In this document: positions 10,146-19,353 of the stretch, in pieces | Numbering within the stretch: position 1 is the first letter of the stretch | Layout: each line of letters begins with the position of its first letter | Source of the DNA: Pseudomonas putida | GTDB lineage: Bacteria; Pseudomonadota; Gammaproteobacteria; Pseudomonadales; Pseudomonadaceae | Direction: 5' to 3' | Length of the DNA stretch: 64,000 nucleotides | Assembly (NCBI RefSeq): GCF_025905425.1 | Contig: NZ_CP109603.1 | Location: 124,001-188,000, forward strand | Program-made: the position numbers and the translations under genes | The notes under the pieces: model-generated | Told to the model about the DNA's origin: nothing | Database searches by the model: none | The model's input: only the letters and a program-made list of their open reading frames with translations

Positions 10146-10411
10146 TATTTGACTGTAGACCCCCCTTGCCCCCTCGCCAACCCCTGTTCGTCAATCGGAA
10201 AAATAAACTTCACCTGCACGTAAAAATACTTTTTTTAGTCATCGTTTATGCGGTATGAAGAAACCAGACAGCCGAGCCCTGCAGCACAGGTGGCGTCATC
10301 CACCGTGTCAGGTTCGCTTCCCGCCCGTAGCAACGCGGATACGGGAAGACCGGCAGTCACTCTGCGGCGCAGCAGACCGCGCCGTGTGGCTTCGACATAA
10401 GGTGACCGAGT

Positions 10412-11806
10412 ATGGATGACCAAGGACGCAACCCTTCCTCCAGCAAGCCAATCCTGTATGTGCTCGATACCAACGTCCTGATTCACGACCCCAACGCATT
10501 GCTCAACTTCGAGGAGCACCACGTCGCCATCCCGATGACGGTGCTGGAGGAACTCGACAAGCTCAAGACCGGCAAACAAAGCATCGCCGCCGAATGTCGC
10601 CAGGCCATTCGCCTCATCGACCAGACGTTAGGTAACGCCTCGCCCAGCGATGTCGAGCAGGGCGTACCGATCCAGCGTAACAAGAGTGGGCCCAAGGGCT
10701 TCCTGTCCATCCTGATGACCCCGCGCAACGAGCCGAACAAGCTGCTGCCGGAAAACCTCAACGACAACATCATCATCAACCAGTTGCTCGAAGTACGTGC
10801 CCGGCGCACCGACCTCGACGTGGTGCTGGTCACCAAAGACATCAACATGCGCCTGAAGGCGCGTGCCTGCGGTATCGCGGCCGAGGACTACAGCACCGAC
10901 CAGTTGGTCGATGACGTGTCGCTGTTGTCCAAGGGCTACCATTCTGTCACCGGCTCGTTCTGGGACCGGGTCAGCAAAGTCGACACCCGCCAGGAACGTG
11001 GCCGCACCTGGCATCGGGTGCAAATGATCGACAACCTGCCGGCCGTGCACGTCAACGAGTTCATCATCGATGAGCAAGGCTTCGTCGGCTGGATCAAGGG
11101 CATCCGCGACGATGAACTGCTGTTGCTCGACCTGCATCAGGAACCCCTGTTGCACCAGGAGGCCTGGGGCCTGAAACCGCGAGACATCCATCAGAGCCTG
11201 GCACTGTTCGCCCTGCTCGACCCGGATATCCACCTGGTCAACCTGACCGGCGCTGCCGGCTCGGGCAAGACCATCCTGGCCCTGGCCGCAGCCATCGAGC
11301 AGACCATGGTCAGCAAGCGCTACCGGCGCATCATCGCCACCCGCAGCGTGCAGGGGCTGGACCAGGAGATCGGCTTCTTGCCGGGCACCGAAGCGGAGAA
11401 AATGGAACCCTGGCTGGGTGCCATCACCGACAACCTCGAAGCCTTGCACATGGATGACGAGAGCACCCACGGCAGTGTCGAGTACATCCTCGAACGGGTG
11501 CCACTGCAGTTCAAATCGCTGAACTACATTCGCGGTCGCAGCTTCCAGCAGAGCCTGATCCTGATCGACGAGTGCCAGAACCTCACGCCGCACCAGATGA
11601 AAACCATCATCACCCGTGCCGGCTCCGGTTCCAAGGTGGTCTGCCTGGGCAACCTGGCGCAGATCGACACCCCTTACCTGTCCGCGACCAGCTCGGGTCT
11701 TACCTACCTGACCGAGCGCTTCAAGGACTTCCCCCATGGCGTGCACATCACCCTGCAGGGTGTGCCAAGGTCGGTGCTGGCCGAGTACGCCGAGTCGCAT
11801 CTGTAA
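10412..11806 (+). CDS. PIN domain-PhoH family ATPase
   Basis: 464 residues. The N-terminal part (about 10-150) is a PIN-type nuclease domain starting YVLDTNVLIHDP with conserved acidic residues; the C-terminal part (about 245-450) is the PhoH ATPase with Walker A GAAGSGKT (near residue 282) and Walker B LILIDECQN (near 385). PIN-PhoH proteins are thought to act as RNA-directed ATPase/helicase-nucleases; the precise role in Pseudomonas is not established. The 266 bases upstream contain no gene I can identify. A REP pair lies directly after the stop. Confidence 0.93.
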   Translation: MDDQGRNPSSSKPILYVLDTNVLIHDPNALLNFEEHHVAIPMTVLEELDKLKTGKQSIAAECRQAIRLIDQTLGNASPSDVEQGVPIQRNKSGPKGFLSILMTPRNEPNKLLPENLNDNIIINQLLEVRARRTDLDVVLVTKDINMRLKARACGIAAEDYSTDQLVDDVSLLSKGYHSVTGSFWDRVSKVDTRQERGRTWHRVQMIDNLPAVHVNEFIIDEQGFVGWIKGIRDDELLLLDLHQEPLLHQEAWGLKPRDIHQSLALFALLDPDIHLVNLTGAAGSGKTILALAAAIEQTMVSKRYRRIIATRSVQGLDQEIGFLPGTEAEKMEPWLGAITDNLEALHMDDESTHGSVEYILERVPLQFKSLNYIRGRSFQQSLILIDECQNLTPHQMKTIITRAGSGSKVVCLGNLAQIDTPYLSATSSGLTYLTERFKDFPHGVHITLQGVPRSVLAEYAESHL

Positions 11807-11830
11807 CCCTTCCAGCCGGGCGGTGCGCCG

Positions 11831-11902
11831 CCCGGCCTTTTCGCGGGGCGAGCCCGCTCCCACAATCCTGTGGGAGCGGGCTTGCCCCGCGAAAAGGCCG
11901 GG
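11831..11902. repeat. REP pair (two inverted copies)
   Basis: Two REP units face each other around a short spacer: TTTTCGCGGGGCGAGCCCGC and its complement GCGGGCTTGCCCCGCGAAAA flank CCCACAATCCTGTGGG. Sits just after the phoH-like stop and may work as a transcript end or mRNA stabiliser. Confidence 0.9.
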
Positions 11903-11976
11903 GCTGAGAGTACATTCCACTGCTCAAACCTGACCCACAGGTTTACACTCTGTGTTCCCTTCACAGGAGCAGAGCA

Positions 11977-12447
11977 GTGCTGACACATCTTGATTCCCAG
12001 GGGCGGGCCAACATGGTCGACGTCACTGAAAAGGCCGTGACCGAGCGCGAGGCGATTGCCGAGGCGCGGGTGCGCATGTTGCCGCAGACCTTGCAGATGA
12101 TCGTCGACGGCGAGCACCCCAAGGGCGATGTGTTCGCCGTGGCGCGCATTGCCGGGATCCAGGCGGCAAAAAAAACCAGCGACCTGATCCCGCTGTGCCA
12201 TCCGCTGATGCTGACCAGCGTCAAGGTCGAGCTCAGTGCCGAAGGGCAAGACGCGGTGCGTATCGTCGCGCGCTGCAAGCTGGCCGGGCAGACCGGTGTG
12301 GAAATGGAAGCACTGACCGCTGCCAGTGTTGCCGCGCTGACCATCTACGACATGTGCAAAGCCGTGGACAAGGGCATGGTGATCGAGCAAGTGCGCCTGC
12401 TAGAGAAACTCGGCGGCAAGAGCGGCCACTACAAGGTGGGCGCATGA
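11977..12447 (+). CDS. moaC: MoaC, cyclic pyranopterin monophosphate synthase
   Basis: 156 residues, the family length. [16 protein letters not shown] and the conserved [12 protein letters not shown] segment, which carries the active-site His, identify MoaC; KxMxxxM-type residues lie near the C-terminus. It converts the 3',8-cyclo-GTP made by MoaA to cyclic pyranopterin monophosphate in molybdenum cofactor synthesis. Its stop codon overlaps the moaD start (ATGA arrangement), so moaC-moaD-moaE form a tight operon. moaA is not in this window. Confidence 0.97.
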   Translation: MLTHLDSQGRANMVDVTEKAVTEREAIAEARVRMLPQTLQMIVDGEHPKGDVFAVARIAGIQAAKKTSDLIPLCHPLMLTSVKVELSAEGQDAVRIVARCKLAGQTGVEMEALTAASVAALTIYDMCKAVDKGMVIEQVRLLEKLGGKSGHYKVGA

Positions 12448-12692
12448 TGAAGGTCAAGGTGATGTATTTTGCCCGTTACCGGGAATTGCTCGGGGTAGAT
12501 AGCGAGCGCCTGGAAGGTGACTTCACGGTGATCGACGATGTGCGCAAGGTGCTGGTGGGCAAAGGCGGACAGTATGCGTTGCTGGCGGAGCAGAACCTGA
12601 TGTGCGCGCGCAACGAGGAGTTGTGCAAACTCGACGAGCCGCTGGAGGAGGGTGATGAAGTGGCGTTCTTCCCGCCGGTGACCGGAGGCTGA
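12444..12692 (+). CDS. moaD: MoaD, molybdopterin synthase small (sulfur-carrier) subunit
   Basis: 82 residues from the ATG at 12444, overlapping the moaC stop; a second ATG immediately follows. Ubiquitin-like fold expected, ending in FFPPVTGG: the C-terminal Gly-Gly is the site that is adenylated and thiocarboxylated. It donates sulfur to the MoaE-bound precursor. Two bases separate it from moaE. The same frame is open further upstream inside moaC, which is not used. Confidence 0.96.
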   Translation: MMKVKVMYFARYRELLGVDSERLEGDFTVIDDVRKVLVGKGGQYALLAEQNLMCARNEELCKLDEPLEEGDEVAFFPPVTGG

Positions 12693-12694
12693 AC

Positions 12695-13141
12695 ATGACG
12701 GTGCGAGTGCAGCACGGGGCGTTTGACCCCGGTGTCGAAGTCAATGCCATGCATGCCGCAAATGTGGGTGTGGGCGCGGTGGTCGGGTTCGTTGGCTACG
12801 TGCGGGATTTCAATGATGGGCGGGAAGTGGCGGGGATGTTCCTTGAGCACTATCCGGGGATGACCGAGAAGGCGTTGGCCAAGATCGTGGTTGAGGCCGA
12901 ACAGCGCTGGCCCTTGCTCAAAGTCGAGGTGTTGCACCGGATTGGTGCGCTGGGGCCGGGCGAGCCGATTGTTTTCGTCGGCGTGGCCAGTGCCCATCGG
13001 CAGGCGGCGTTCGATGCCTGCAACTTCATCATGGATTACCTGAAGACCCGGGCGCCGTTCTGGAAGAAGGAGAATACCCAGGAGGGGCCGCGTTGGGTGG
13101 AAGGTAAGCAGAGTGACCAGGATGCCGCTGAGCGCTGGTAG
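12695..13141 (+). CDS. moaE: MoaE, molybdopterin synthase catalytic subunit
   Basis: 148 residues, usual length. Conserved GAVVGFVGYVRDFNDG near residues 25-40 and the C-terminal Lys-rich catalytic region (KTRAPFWKKE) mark MoaE. With MoaD it makes molybdopterin from cyclic pyranopterin monophosphate. It is the last gene of the moaCDE operon; a REP unit begins 20 bases after its stop and is interrupted by the IS110 element. Confidence 0.96.
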   Translation: MTVRVQHGAFDPGVEVNAMHAANVGVGAVVGFVGYVRDFNDGREVAGMFLEHYPGMTEKALAKIVVEAEQRWPLLKVEVLHRIGALGPGEPIVFVGVASAHRQAAFDACNFIMDYLKTRAPFWKKENTQEGPRWVEGKQSDQDAAERW

Positions 13142-13159
13142 GTTTCTGTTTGATGGCCG

Positions 13160-13192
13160 GGGCTTTGCCCCGGTTCGCGGGGCTAGCCCGCT
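13160..13192. repeat. Left half of a REP pair interrupted by the IS110 element
   Basis: GGTTCGCGGGGCTAGCCCG then CT is a REP unit cut exactly at the CT dinucleotide (13191-13192). Its missing half resumes at 14434. A small GGGGC/GCCCC stem lies immediately before it. Confidence 0.85.
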
Positions 13193-13199
13193 TGTGTCT

Positions 13200-13380
13200 T
13201 GGAGAGGGAATAGAATCTGAAGTGAGAGCGGTGAATGGCAAGCTGATAGCCCGAGGTGCCCAGAGCACGTGTGGGAGCAAAAGCTGCCATTCACCGTTCC
13301 ACTTTGGCGAGAGCCCGAACAGTTGGATGAGGGGCGTAATCTCGAATCACAAGCGTGGGCCAAGCCAAAGCGCTCTCACT
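13200..13380 (+). ncRNA. Candidate bridge RNA of the IS110 element
   Basis: A perfect 9-bp closing stem (13222-13230 with 13371-13379) encloses two hairpins. Hairpin 1: stem 13231-13239 with 13286-13294; its loop holds TAGCCCG (13247-13253), identical to the left target flank 13184-13190, and TGTGGGAGC (13270-13278), complementary to the right target 14433-14441. Hairpin 2: stem 13302-13308 with 13364-13370; its loop holds ACAGTTG (13319-13325), identical to the element's right end 14427-14433, and CACAAGC (13348-13354), complementary to 13190-13196 at the left end. This order and strand pattern is that of IS110 bridge RNAs. The 5' boundary is a guess. Confidence 0.85.
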
Positions 13381-13404
13381 CCTTGAGTTTAAGAGGGTTT
13401 GGCC

Positions 13405-14340
13405 ATGTCTTCCTCTGTCGGCATCGATGTTTCCAGTGCCACACTTGCTGTTCACATCCGTCCTGAGGGGGTGAACTTCAGTGTTTCCAATGACTTGAAG
13501 GGATTCCAACTGCTCGTCGAAAAGCTTGGCGGGCATGCAATTTCAATGGTCTTGCTCGAAGCTACCGGTGGCTACGAGTGCAATGTCCTCAAAGCGCTGC
13601 AGGATGCCGATTTTCCGGTTTGCCGGATCAATCCCAGTCGTGCCCGGGACTTTGCCAAGTCGATGGGTAAACGCGCCAAGACCGATCCCATTGACGCAGC
13701 TGTTTTGGCTCACCTGGCTGAAGTTATGCCCCCACGGCCTTGCCAGGTGATGACACCCGAGCGGGCTTTGCTGCGCGAACTGCTTATGCAGCGGGATCGC
13801 TTCGTCCAACAGCGCGACGATGACAAGCGGCGCCTGAAGCAGGCGCGGGCTCCCAGTGTTTGTTTGCGGTTGGAACAACACATCGCCTATCTGAAGGGTG
13901 AAATTCGAGCGCTGGAACAAGAGATCGCACAGCAGGCAGCAGCTTTGCCTGATGATCGGGTTAAACAGCTCACTCAAGTCAAAGGAATTGGTCTGATTAC
14001 TGCCGGAAAGCTGATGGCCTTGCTGCCAGAGCTGGGCCAGGTGGATAAGAAGGAAATTGCCGCCTTGGTCGGTGTTGCGCCGTTCAACCAGGACAGCGGC
14101 AAGCAGTCGGGCAAGCGTTCAATCTGGGGGGGGCGCTCACAAGTCAGGCGGGCGCTCTATATGGCCTGCTGGGTGGTGATACGGCACAACAAGGACTTCT
14201 GCGAGCGCTACAAAGCACTGCGAGCCCAGGGGAAGTGCGCGAAAGTATCGGTGGTGGCGTGTATGCGAGTATTGATAGTGAGGCTAAATGCGATGCTCAA
14301 GACCGGAACGCCCTGGAAGGAGCAAATAGCTCATTCGTAG
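13405..14340 (+). CDS. IS110-family transposase (DEDD recombinase)
   Basis: 311 residues from ATG 13405, preceded by AGAGGG; a TTG two codons earlier is unlikely. The N-terminal DEDD RuvC-like domain begins SSVGIDVSSATLAVH (first Asp), with Glu in LLEATGGYE (near 55) and the Asp pair in KTDPIDAAVL (near 95). A predicted coiled stretch (about 130-185) links to the C-terminal Tnp_20 domain with GVAPFNQDSGKQSGKR, which holds the serine used by this family. It cuts and rejoins DNA at the CT core under guidance of the bridge RNA encoded just upstream. No frameshift or stop; it looks intact. Confidence 0.95.
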   Translation: MSSSVGIDVSSATLAVHIRPEGVNFSVSNDLKGFQLLVEKLGGHAISMVLLEATGGYECNVLKALQDADFPVCRINPSRARDFAKSMGKRAKTDPIDAAVLAHLAEVMPPRPCQVMTPERALLRELLMQRDRFVQQRDDDKRRLKQARAPSVCLRLEQHIAYLKGEIRALEQEIAQQAAALPDDRVKQLTQVKGIGLITAGKLMALLPELGQVDKKEIAALVGVAPFNQDSGKQSGKRSIWGGRSQVRRALYMACWVVIRHNKDFCERYKALRAQGKCAKVSVVACMRVLIVRLNAMLKTGTPWKEQIAHS

Positions 14341-14433
14341 GAGCAAGCCTTGCTGGCGATGCCCGGCACAGCCGGGCCTGGGGCGCTACGCGCCCCATCG
14401 CCGGCAAGGCCAGCTTCCACAAGAAGACAGTTG
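14341..14433. repeat. Branched palindrome in the IS110 right end
   Basis: An outer stem (14347-14361 with 14396-14410, one mismatch) encloses two perfect hairpins: CCCGGC-ACA-GCCGGG (14362-14376) and GGGGCGC-TAC-GCGCCCC (14380-14396). It starts directly after the transposase stop and ends 17 bases before the recombination point. It resembles a REP-like palindrome and may also end transposase transcription. Confidence 0.75.
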
Positions 14434-14503
14434 CTCCCACAGGTTCTCTGCTGAACCCAAGGGCAGCGGAAAATCTGTGGGAGCGGGCTTGCCCCGCGAA
14501 GAC
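14434..14503. repeat. Right half of the interrupted REP pair plus its inverted partner
   Basis: CTCCCACAGG (14434-14443) completes the REP half at 13160-13190; about 38 bases on, TGTGGGAGCGGGCTTGCCCC begins the inverted partner, ending CGCGAA. The restored pair lies between moaE and rhlB. Confidence 0.85.
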
Positions 14504-14514
14504 GTCATCACCGA

Positions 14515-15978
14515 TCAGTGATGCTTGCGCGGCACCGGCTTGAGCAGTTCATCCGGCGGCATCTCGCACTTGATCTTGCGCCCCAGCAGCTCCTCGATCG
14601 CCGGCAGCTGATACGAGTCATCCTCCCCGGCAAAGCTGATCGACACACCGCTGGTGCCGGCACGGCCAGTACGGCCGATACGGTGCACGTAATCGTCCGG
14701 GTCTTCCGGCAAGGTGAAGTTGATCACGTGGCTGATGCCATCGATGTGAATACCACGCCCTGCCACGTCGGTGGCCACCAGCACGGTAATCCGGCCTTCG
14801 CGGAAGCTTTCCAGGGTACGAATGCGCTTGTGCTGCGGCACGTCGCCCGACAGCTGAGCGGCGTTGATGCCGTCGCGCACCAGCTTCTCTTCGATGCGTC
14901 GCACCTCGTCCTTGCGGTTGGCGAACACCATCACCCGTTCCCACTTGTGCTGGGTCACCAGGTTGTACAGCAGCTTGTATTTGTCGCTGCCGGCCACCGC
15001 ATAGACGTGCTGCTCGACCGTCTCGCTGGCGACGTTTTCGGGTTCGATCTCGACGATGGCTGGGTCGGTGGTCCACTGCTTGGCCAGGTTCATCACGTCA
15101 TCAGTGAAGGTGGCGGAGAACAGCAGCGTCTGGCGTTCGCTTTTCGGTGGGGTCTGGCGAATGATCTGACGTACTTGCGGAATGAAGCCCATGTCGAGCA
15201 TGCGGTCGGCTTCGTCCAGCACCATCACCTCGACCATGTCCAGGTGCACTTCGCTGCGCTGGTTGAAGTCCAGCAGGCGGCCTGGGGTAGCAACCAGAAT
15301 GTCGCAATGGCGTGCTTCCAGTGCCTTGAGCTGCTTGTCGAAGTCCATGCCGCCGACAAAGCTCATGACGTTCAGGCCGGTGTACTTGGTCAGGGCTTCG
15401 GCGTCCTTGGCGATCTGCACCACCAGTTCGCGGGTCGGCGCGATGATCAGCGCGCGTGGCTCGCCCATGAAGCGTTCCTTGGGCGGAGGCGTCTGCTGCA
15501 GCTGGGAAATGATCGAGATGAGGAACGCGGCGGTCTTGCCGGTGCCGGTCTGGGCCCGGCCGATGGCGTCCTGGCCGCGCAGGGTGTAACCCAGTACTTG
15601 CGCCTGGATCGGCGTGCAGTAGGGGAAGCCCAGGTCGTGGATCGCGTGCATCACTTCGTTGGACAGCTTGAAGTCGTGGAAGCGGGTTTTGCCTTCCTGC
15701 GGCTCGACCACGAAATCTTCCGGCTTCCACAGGCTGGCCTGTGGTTTGGGCTTGCGCTCGCGACGCGGTTTTTCCTTGGCCGGTTTGTCGGCGGCGGCAG
15801 GCGCTTGGGCCTCGGGGGTGGCGTTGGCGCGTTGTGGGGCCGGCTGAGGCGCTGGCTGAGACTCAGGTTGAGCCTCAGCCGCGGGAGCAGGCGCGGGCGT
15901 TTTCACGCTGGCAGCGGGATCGACGGCCTGAGGCGCGGCGTCTCCTTTGCCGAATATTTTTTTGAGTGCCTTGAGCAC
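14515..15978 (-). CDS. rhlB: RhlB-type DEAD-box RNA helicase
   Basis: 487 residues. Residues 1-95 form a low-complexity Ala/Pro/Lys-rich extension; the helicase core follows with the Q-motif region (TPIQ), Walker A AQTGTGKT (142-149), PTRELV, DEAD (near 267), SAT, and C-terminal [11 protein letters not shown] and [10 protein letters not shown] motifs, then a short tail. Overall it matches Pseudomonas RhlB, which unwinds RNA and in enterobacteria works in the RNA degradosome with RNase E. Transcribed toward the IS110 element; its stop is about 80 bases from the element's right end. Exact subfamily assignment is by resemblance. Confidence 0.9.
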   Translation of the reverse strand: MLKALKKIFGKGDAAPQAVDPAASVKTPAPAPAAEAQPESQPAPQPAPQRANATPEAQAPAAADKPAKEKPRRERKPKPQASLWKPEDFVVEPQEGKTRFHDFKLSNEVMHAIHDLGFPYCTPIQAQVLGYTLRGQDAIGRAQTGTGKTAAFLISIISQLQQTPPPKERFMGEPRALIIAPTRELVVQIAKDAEALTKYTGLNVMSFVGGMDFDKQLKALEARHCDILVATPGRLLDFNQRSEVHLDMVEVMVLDEADRMLDMGFIPQVRQIIRQTPPKSERQTLLFSATFTDDVMNLAKQWTTDPAIVEIEPENVASETVEQHVYAVAGSDKYKLLYNLVTQHKWERVMVFANRKDEVRRIEEKLVRDGINAAQLSGDVPQHKRIRTLESFREGRITVLVATDVAGRGIHIDGISHVINFTLPEDPDDYVHRIGRTGRAGTSGVSISFAGEDDSYQLPAIEELLGRKIKCEMPPDELLKPVPRKHH

Positions 15979-16079
15979 GATCGTCTCATCAACTGGTTAA
16001 GGAATGTACGCCGGGCAGTGTAAAGCAAGAACCGGACACGGCGTAGCGGAATACGCCCACAACGATGGGCGAGCCTGGC

Positions 16080-16763
<684 letters not shown>

Positions 16764-16873
16764 TTATGGCGTGCGTAAAAAGAAGGCGCAGGGAATGATT
16801 GTCGGAAAAAGAATGTCGCAACGATACAACTTTCCCTACTTGACGAGCACTTAAACGCTTAAGCCGTCAACTG

Positions 16874-16889
16874 TGGTACGCCCTTTGCT
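16874..16889 (+). promoter_or_regulatory. Sigma-54 (RpoN) promoter for the amino-acid transporter operon
   Basis: TGGTAC-N5-TTGCT matches the -24/-12 consensus TGGCAC-N5-TTGCW, with GG (16875-16876) and GC (16887-16888) exactly 12 bases apart. Transcription would start near 16900, about 170 bases before aapJ. The rest of the 16737-17068 gap shows no gene. Confidence 0.75.
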
Positions 16890-17068
16890 ATTAATCATTC
16901 GATGCAAGGGACAGGCCGTGACGGTAACACCCTTTGCAAGCGAAGGCTGTCATAGAACAGCCCATTGCGCCAATTGACCCAATAACAAGCCAACACGGGT
17001 CGGATACGCCTCAAAAGGGTGCGGTGCAATTCCGGCTCGGTACAACAAGAGCGATTTGGAGGTTGTGA

Positions 17069-18097
17069 ATGAAGATGCTGAAAACCACCCTGGCAGTCCT
17101 GACCGCTGCCGCTGCACTGGGCGCCGTGACGACCGCCCAGGCCGGCGCCACGCTCGATGCGGTAATGAAGAAGGGCTTCGTCCAGTGTGGCGTGAGCGAC
17201 GGCCTTCCAGGCTTCTCGGTACCTGATGCGCAAGGCAAGATCGTCGGTATCGACGCCGATGTCTGCCGCGCCGTCGCCGCTGCGGTATTCGGCGATGCGA
17301 CCAAGGTCAAGTTCAGCCAGCTCAACGCCAAAGAACGCTTCACAGCCCTGCAGTCCGGCGAAGTCGATGTGCTCTCGCGCAACACCACCTGGACCAGCTC
17401 GCGCGACGCCGGCATGGGCCTGGTGTTCGCCGGTGTCACCTACTATGACGGCGTCGGCTTCCTGGTCAACAAGAAGCTGGGGGTTTCCAGCGCCAAGGAG
17501 CTTGATGGCGCGACCATCTGCATCCAGGCCGGTACCACCACCGAGCTCAACGTCTCCGACTACTTCCGTGCCAATAACCTCAAGTACACCCCGATCACCT
17601 TCGACACCTCCGACGAAAGCGCCAAGTCGCTGGAGTCGGGCCGTTGCGACGTGCTGACCTCGGACAAGTCGCAGCTGTTCGCCCAGCGCTCCAAGCTGGC
17701 CGCGCCAACCGACTATGTGGTGCTGCCAGAAACCATCTCCAAAGAGCCGCTGGGCCCGGTGGTGCGCAAGGGCGACGAAGAATGGTTCAGCATCGTCAAG
17801 TGGACCCTGTTCGCCATGCTCAACGCCGAAGAGGCGGCAATTACTTCGAAGAACGTCGAGGCTGAAGCCAAGGCTACCAAAAACCCGGACGTCGCCCGCC
17901 TGCTCGGCGCGGATGGTGAATACGGCAAAGACCTCAAGCTGCCCAAAGACTGGGTAGTCCAGATCGTCAAGCAAGTCGGCAACTATGGCGAAGTGTTCGA
18001 GAAGAACCTGGGCCAGAGCACCGACCTGAAGATCGACCGCGGCATGAACGCCCTGTGGAACAACGGCGGCATCCAGTACGCACCTCCTGTGCGCTGA
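17069..18097 (+). CDS. aapJ: AapJ, periplasmic L-amino-acid-binding protein
   Basis: 342 residues with a signal peptide (about 1-25, cleavage near AQAGA) and a type-II periplasmic binding fold: CGVSDGLPGFSVPD near the start of the mature protein and RDAGMGLVFAGVTYYDGVGF in the hinge region are typical of general amino-acid (AapJ/BztA) receptors. It captures amino acids in the periplasm and delivers them to AapQ-AapM. GGAGG-like ribosome-binding sequence lies before the ATG. It is the first gene of aapJQMP; 67 bases separate it from aapQ, including a GC-rich hairpin that may lower downstream expression. Confidence 0.94.
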   Translation: MKMLKTTLAVLTAAAALGAVTTAQAGATLDAVMKKGFVQCGVSDGLPGFSVPDAQGKIVGIDADVCRAVAAAVFGDATKVKFSQLNAKERFTALQSGEVDVLSRNTTWTSSRDAGMGLVFAGVTYYDGVGFLVNKKLGVSSAKELDGATICIQAGTTTELNVSDYFRANNLKYTPITFDTSDESAKSLESGRCDVLTSDKSQLFAQRSKLAAPTDYVVLPETISKEPLGPVVRKGDEEWFSIVKWTLFAMLNAEEAAITSKNVEAEAKATKNPDVARLLGADGEYGKDLKLPKDWVVQIVKQVGNYGEVFEKNLGQSTDLKIDRGMNALWNNGGIQYAPPVR

Positions 18098-18164
18098 TGG
18101 ATGCACCCTGCGGCGGCATTCCGCCGCCGCAGGCTGTTCGAATCCCTACTTTTCGGGGCACTTC

Positions 18165-19343
18165 ATGCAAAATCGAATCGGCGCACAAAAGGGGCTATCC
18201 CTGAACGATCCGCGTGTGCGCGCGTGGCTGTTCCAGATACTCACGATCGTTTTCGTGGTCGGTCTGGGCTGGTACCTGTTTCACAACACGCAAACCAACC
18301 TGCAGCACCGGGGTATCACCTCCGGCTTCGACTTCCTCGATCGCAGTGCCGGCTTTGGCATCGCTCAGCATCTGATCCCTTACGTTGAATCCGACAGCTA
18401 TGCACGGGTGTTCGTCATTGGTCTGCTCAACACCCTGCTGGTCACGTTCATTGGCGTCATCCTGGCGACGATCCTGGGGTTCATCATCGGTGTGGCGCGC
18501 CTGTCACCGAACTGGATGATCAACAAGCTGGCAACCGTGTATGTGGAGACCTTTCGCAACATCCCACCTTTATTGCAGATCCTGTTCTGGTACTTCGCGG
18601 TGTTTCTGACCCTGCCGGGGCCGCGGGGCAGCATCAACATCGACGACACGTTCTTCATCAGCAACCGGGGCCTGAACATGCCCGGCGCCTCCATGGCAGA
18701 TGGTTTCTGGCCGTATGTCATTGCCTTGGCCTTGGCGATCGCGGCCATCGTGGTGATGGTGCGGGTTGCCAACAAACGCTTCAACGAGACGGGCAAGCCG
18801 TTTCATACGTTTTGGGTGGGGTTGGCGCTGTTGTTGGTCATTCCAGGCCTCTGCGTATTGCTGTTTGGCAGCCCGGTGCACTGGGAAGTGCCGCAGTTGA
18901 AGGGCTTCAACTTCGTTGGCGGTTGGGTGCTGATTCCCGAATTGCTGGCACTGACCTTGGCGTTGACGATCTATACCGCAGCGTTCATCGCCGAAATCGT
19001 GCGCTCGGGCATTCGTTCGGTCAGCCATGGCCAGACCGAAGCTGCGCGTTCGCTCGGCCTGCGTGAGGGGCCGACCTTGCGCAAGGTGATCATCCCCCAG
19101 GCACTGCGGGTGATCATTCCGCCGCTGACCAGCCAGTACCTGAACCTTGCGAAAAACTCGTCGCTGGCAGCCGGTATCGGCTACCCGGAGATGGTGTCGC
19201 TGTTCGCCGGTACCGTGCTCAACCAGACCGGCCAGGCTATCGAGGTGATTGCCATCACCATGAGTGTCTATCTCGCCATCAGCATCAGCATTTCGCTGCT
19301 GATGAACTGGTACAACAAGCGCATTGCGCTGATCGAGCGGTGA
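18165..19343 (+). CDS. aapQ: AapQ, amino-acid ABC transporter permease
   Basis: 392 residues, larger than typical HisQ-type permeases, as in the AapQ/BztB group. Several membrane helices are evident (for example residues 23-40, 88-115, 185-205, 217-235, 255-275, 355-385) and the C-terminal half has the EAA-type loop (QTEAARSLGLREGPTLRKVIIPQALR) that contacts the ATPase. It forms the channel with AapM. Ten bases before aapM on the same strand. Annotated as general L-amino-acid transport by similarity; the substrate range cannot be read from sequence. Confidence 0.93.
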   Translation: MQNRIGAQKGLSLNDPRVRAWLFQILTIVFVVGLGWYLFHNTQTNLQHRGITSGFDFLDRSAGFGIAQHLIPYVESDSYARVFVIGLLNTLLVTFIGVILATILGFIIGVARLSPNWMINKLATVYVETFRNIPPLLQILFWYFAVFLTLPGPRGSINIDDTFFISNRGLNMPGASMADGFWPYVIALALAIAAIVVMVRVANKRFNETGKPFHTFWVGLALLLVIPGLCVLLFGSPVHWEVPQLKGFNFVGGWVLIPELLALTLALTIYTAAFIAEIVRSGIRSVSHGQTEAARSLGLREGPTLRKVIIPQALRVIIPPLTSQYLNLAKNSSLAAGIGYPEMVSLFAGTVLNQTGQAIEVIAITMSVYLAISISISLLMNWYNKRIALIER

Positions 19344-19353
19344 GGATACGCCC

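Larger units (their letters stand above)
13191..14433 (+). mobile_element. IS110-family insertion sequence in a REP repeat
   Basis: About 1.24 kb between two copies of the core dinucleotide CT (13191-13192 and 14434-14435). It has a long left non-coding end (about 210 bases), one transposase gene and a 93-base right end. There are no terminal inverted repeats, as expected for the IS110 group. Joining the outer flanks across CT rebuilds a REP pair like the intact ones elsewhere in the window, which fixes both boundaries. One base of ambiguity remains as to which CT copy counts as element. Confidence 0.9.

Noticed and set aside
10146-10411. Possible riboswitch before the PhoH-like gene
   Set aside because: I found no recognisable aptamer core; the gap shows only weak, unremarkable hairpins.
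11831-11902. CRISPR-like repeats
   Set aside because: The repeated units are REP palindromes in inverted pairs, scattered over the window, without regular spacers or cas genes.
13405-14340. Ending the IS110 element at the transposase stop
   Set aside because: The left donor guide ACAGTTG and the resumed REP sequence place the right boundary at 14433, 93 bases further on.
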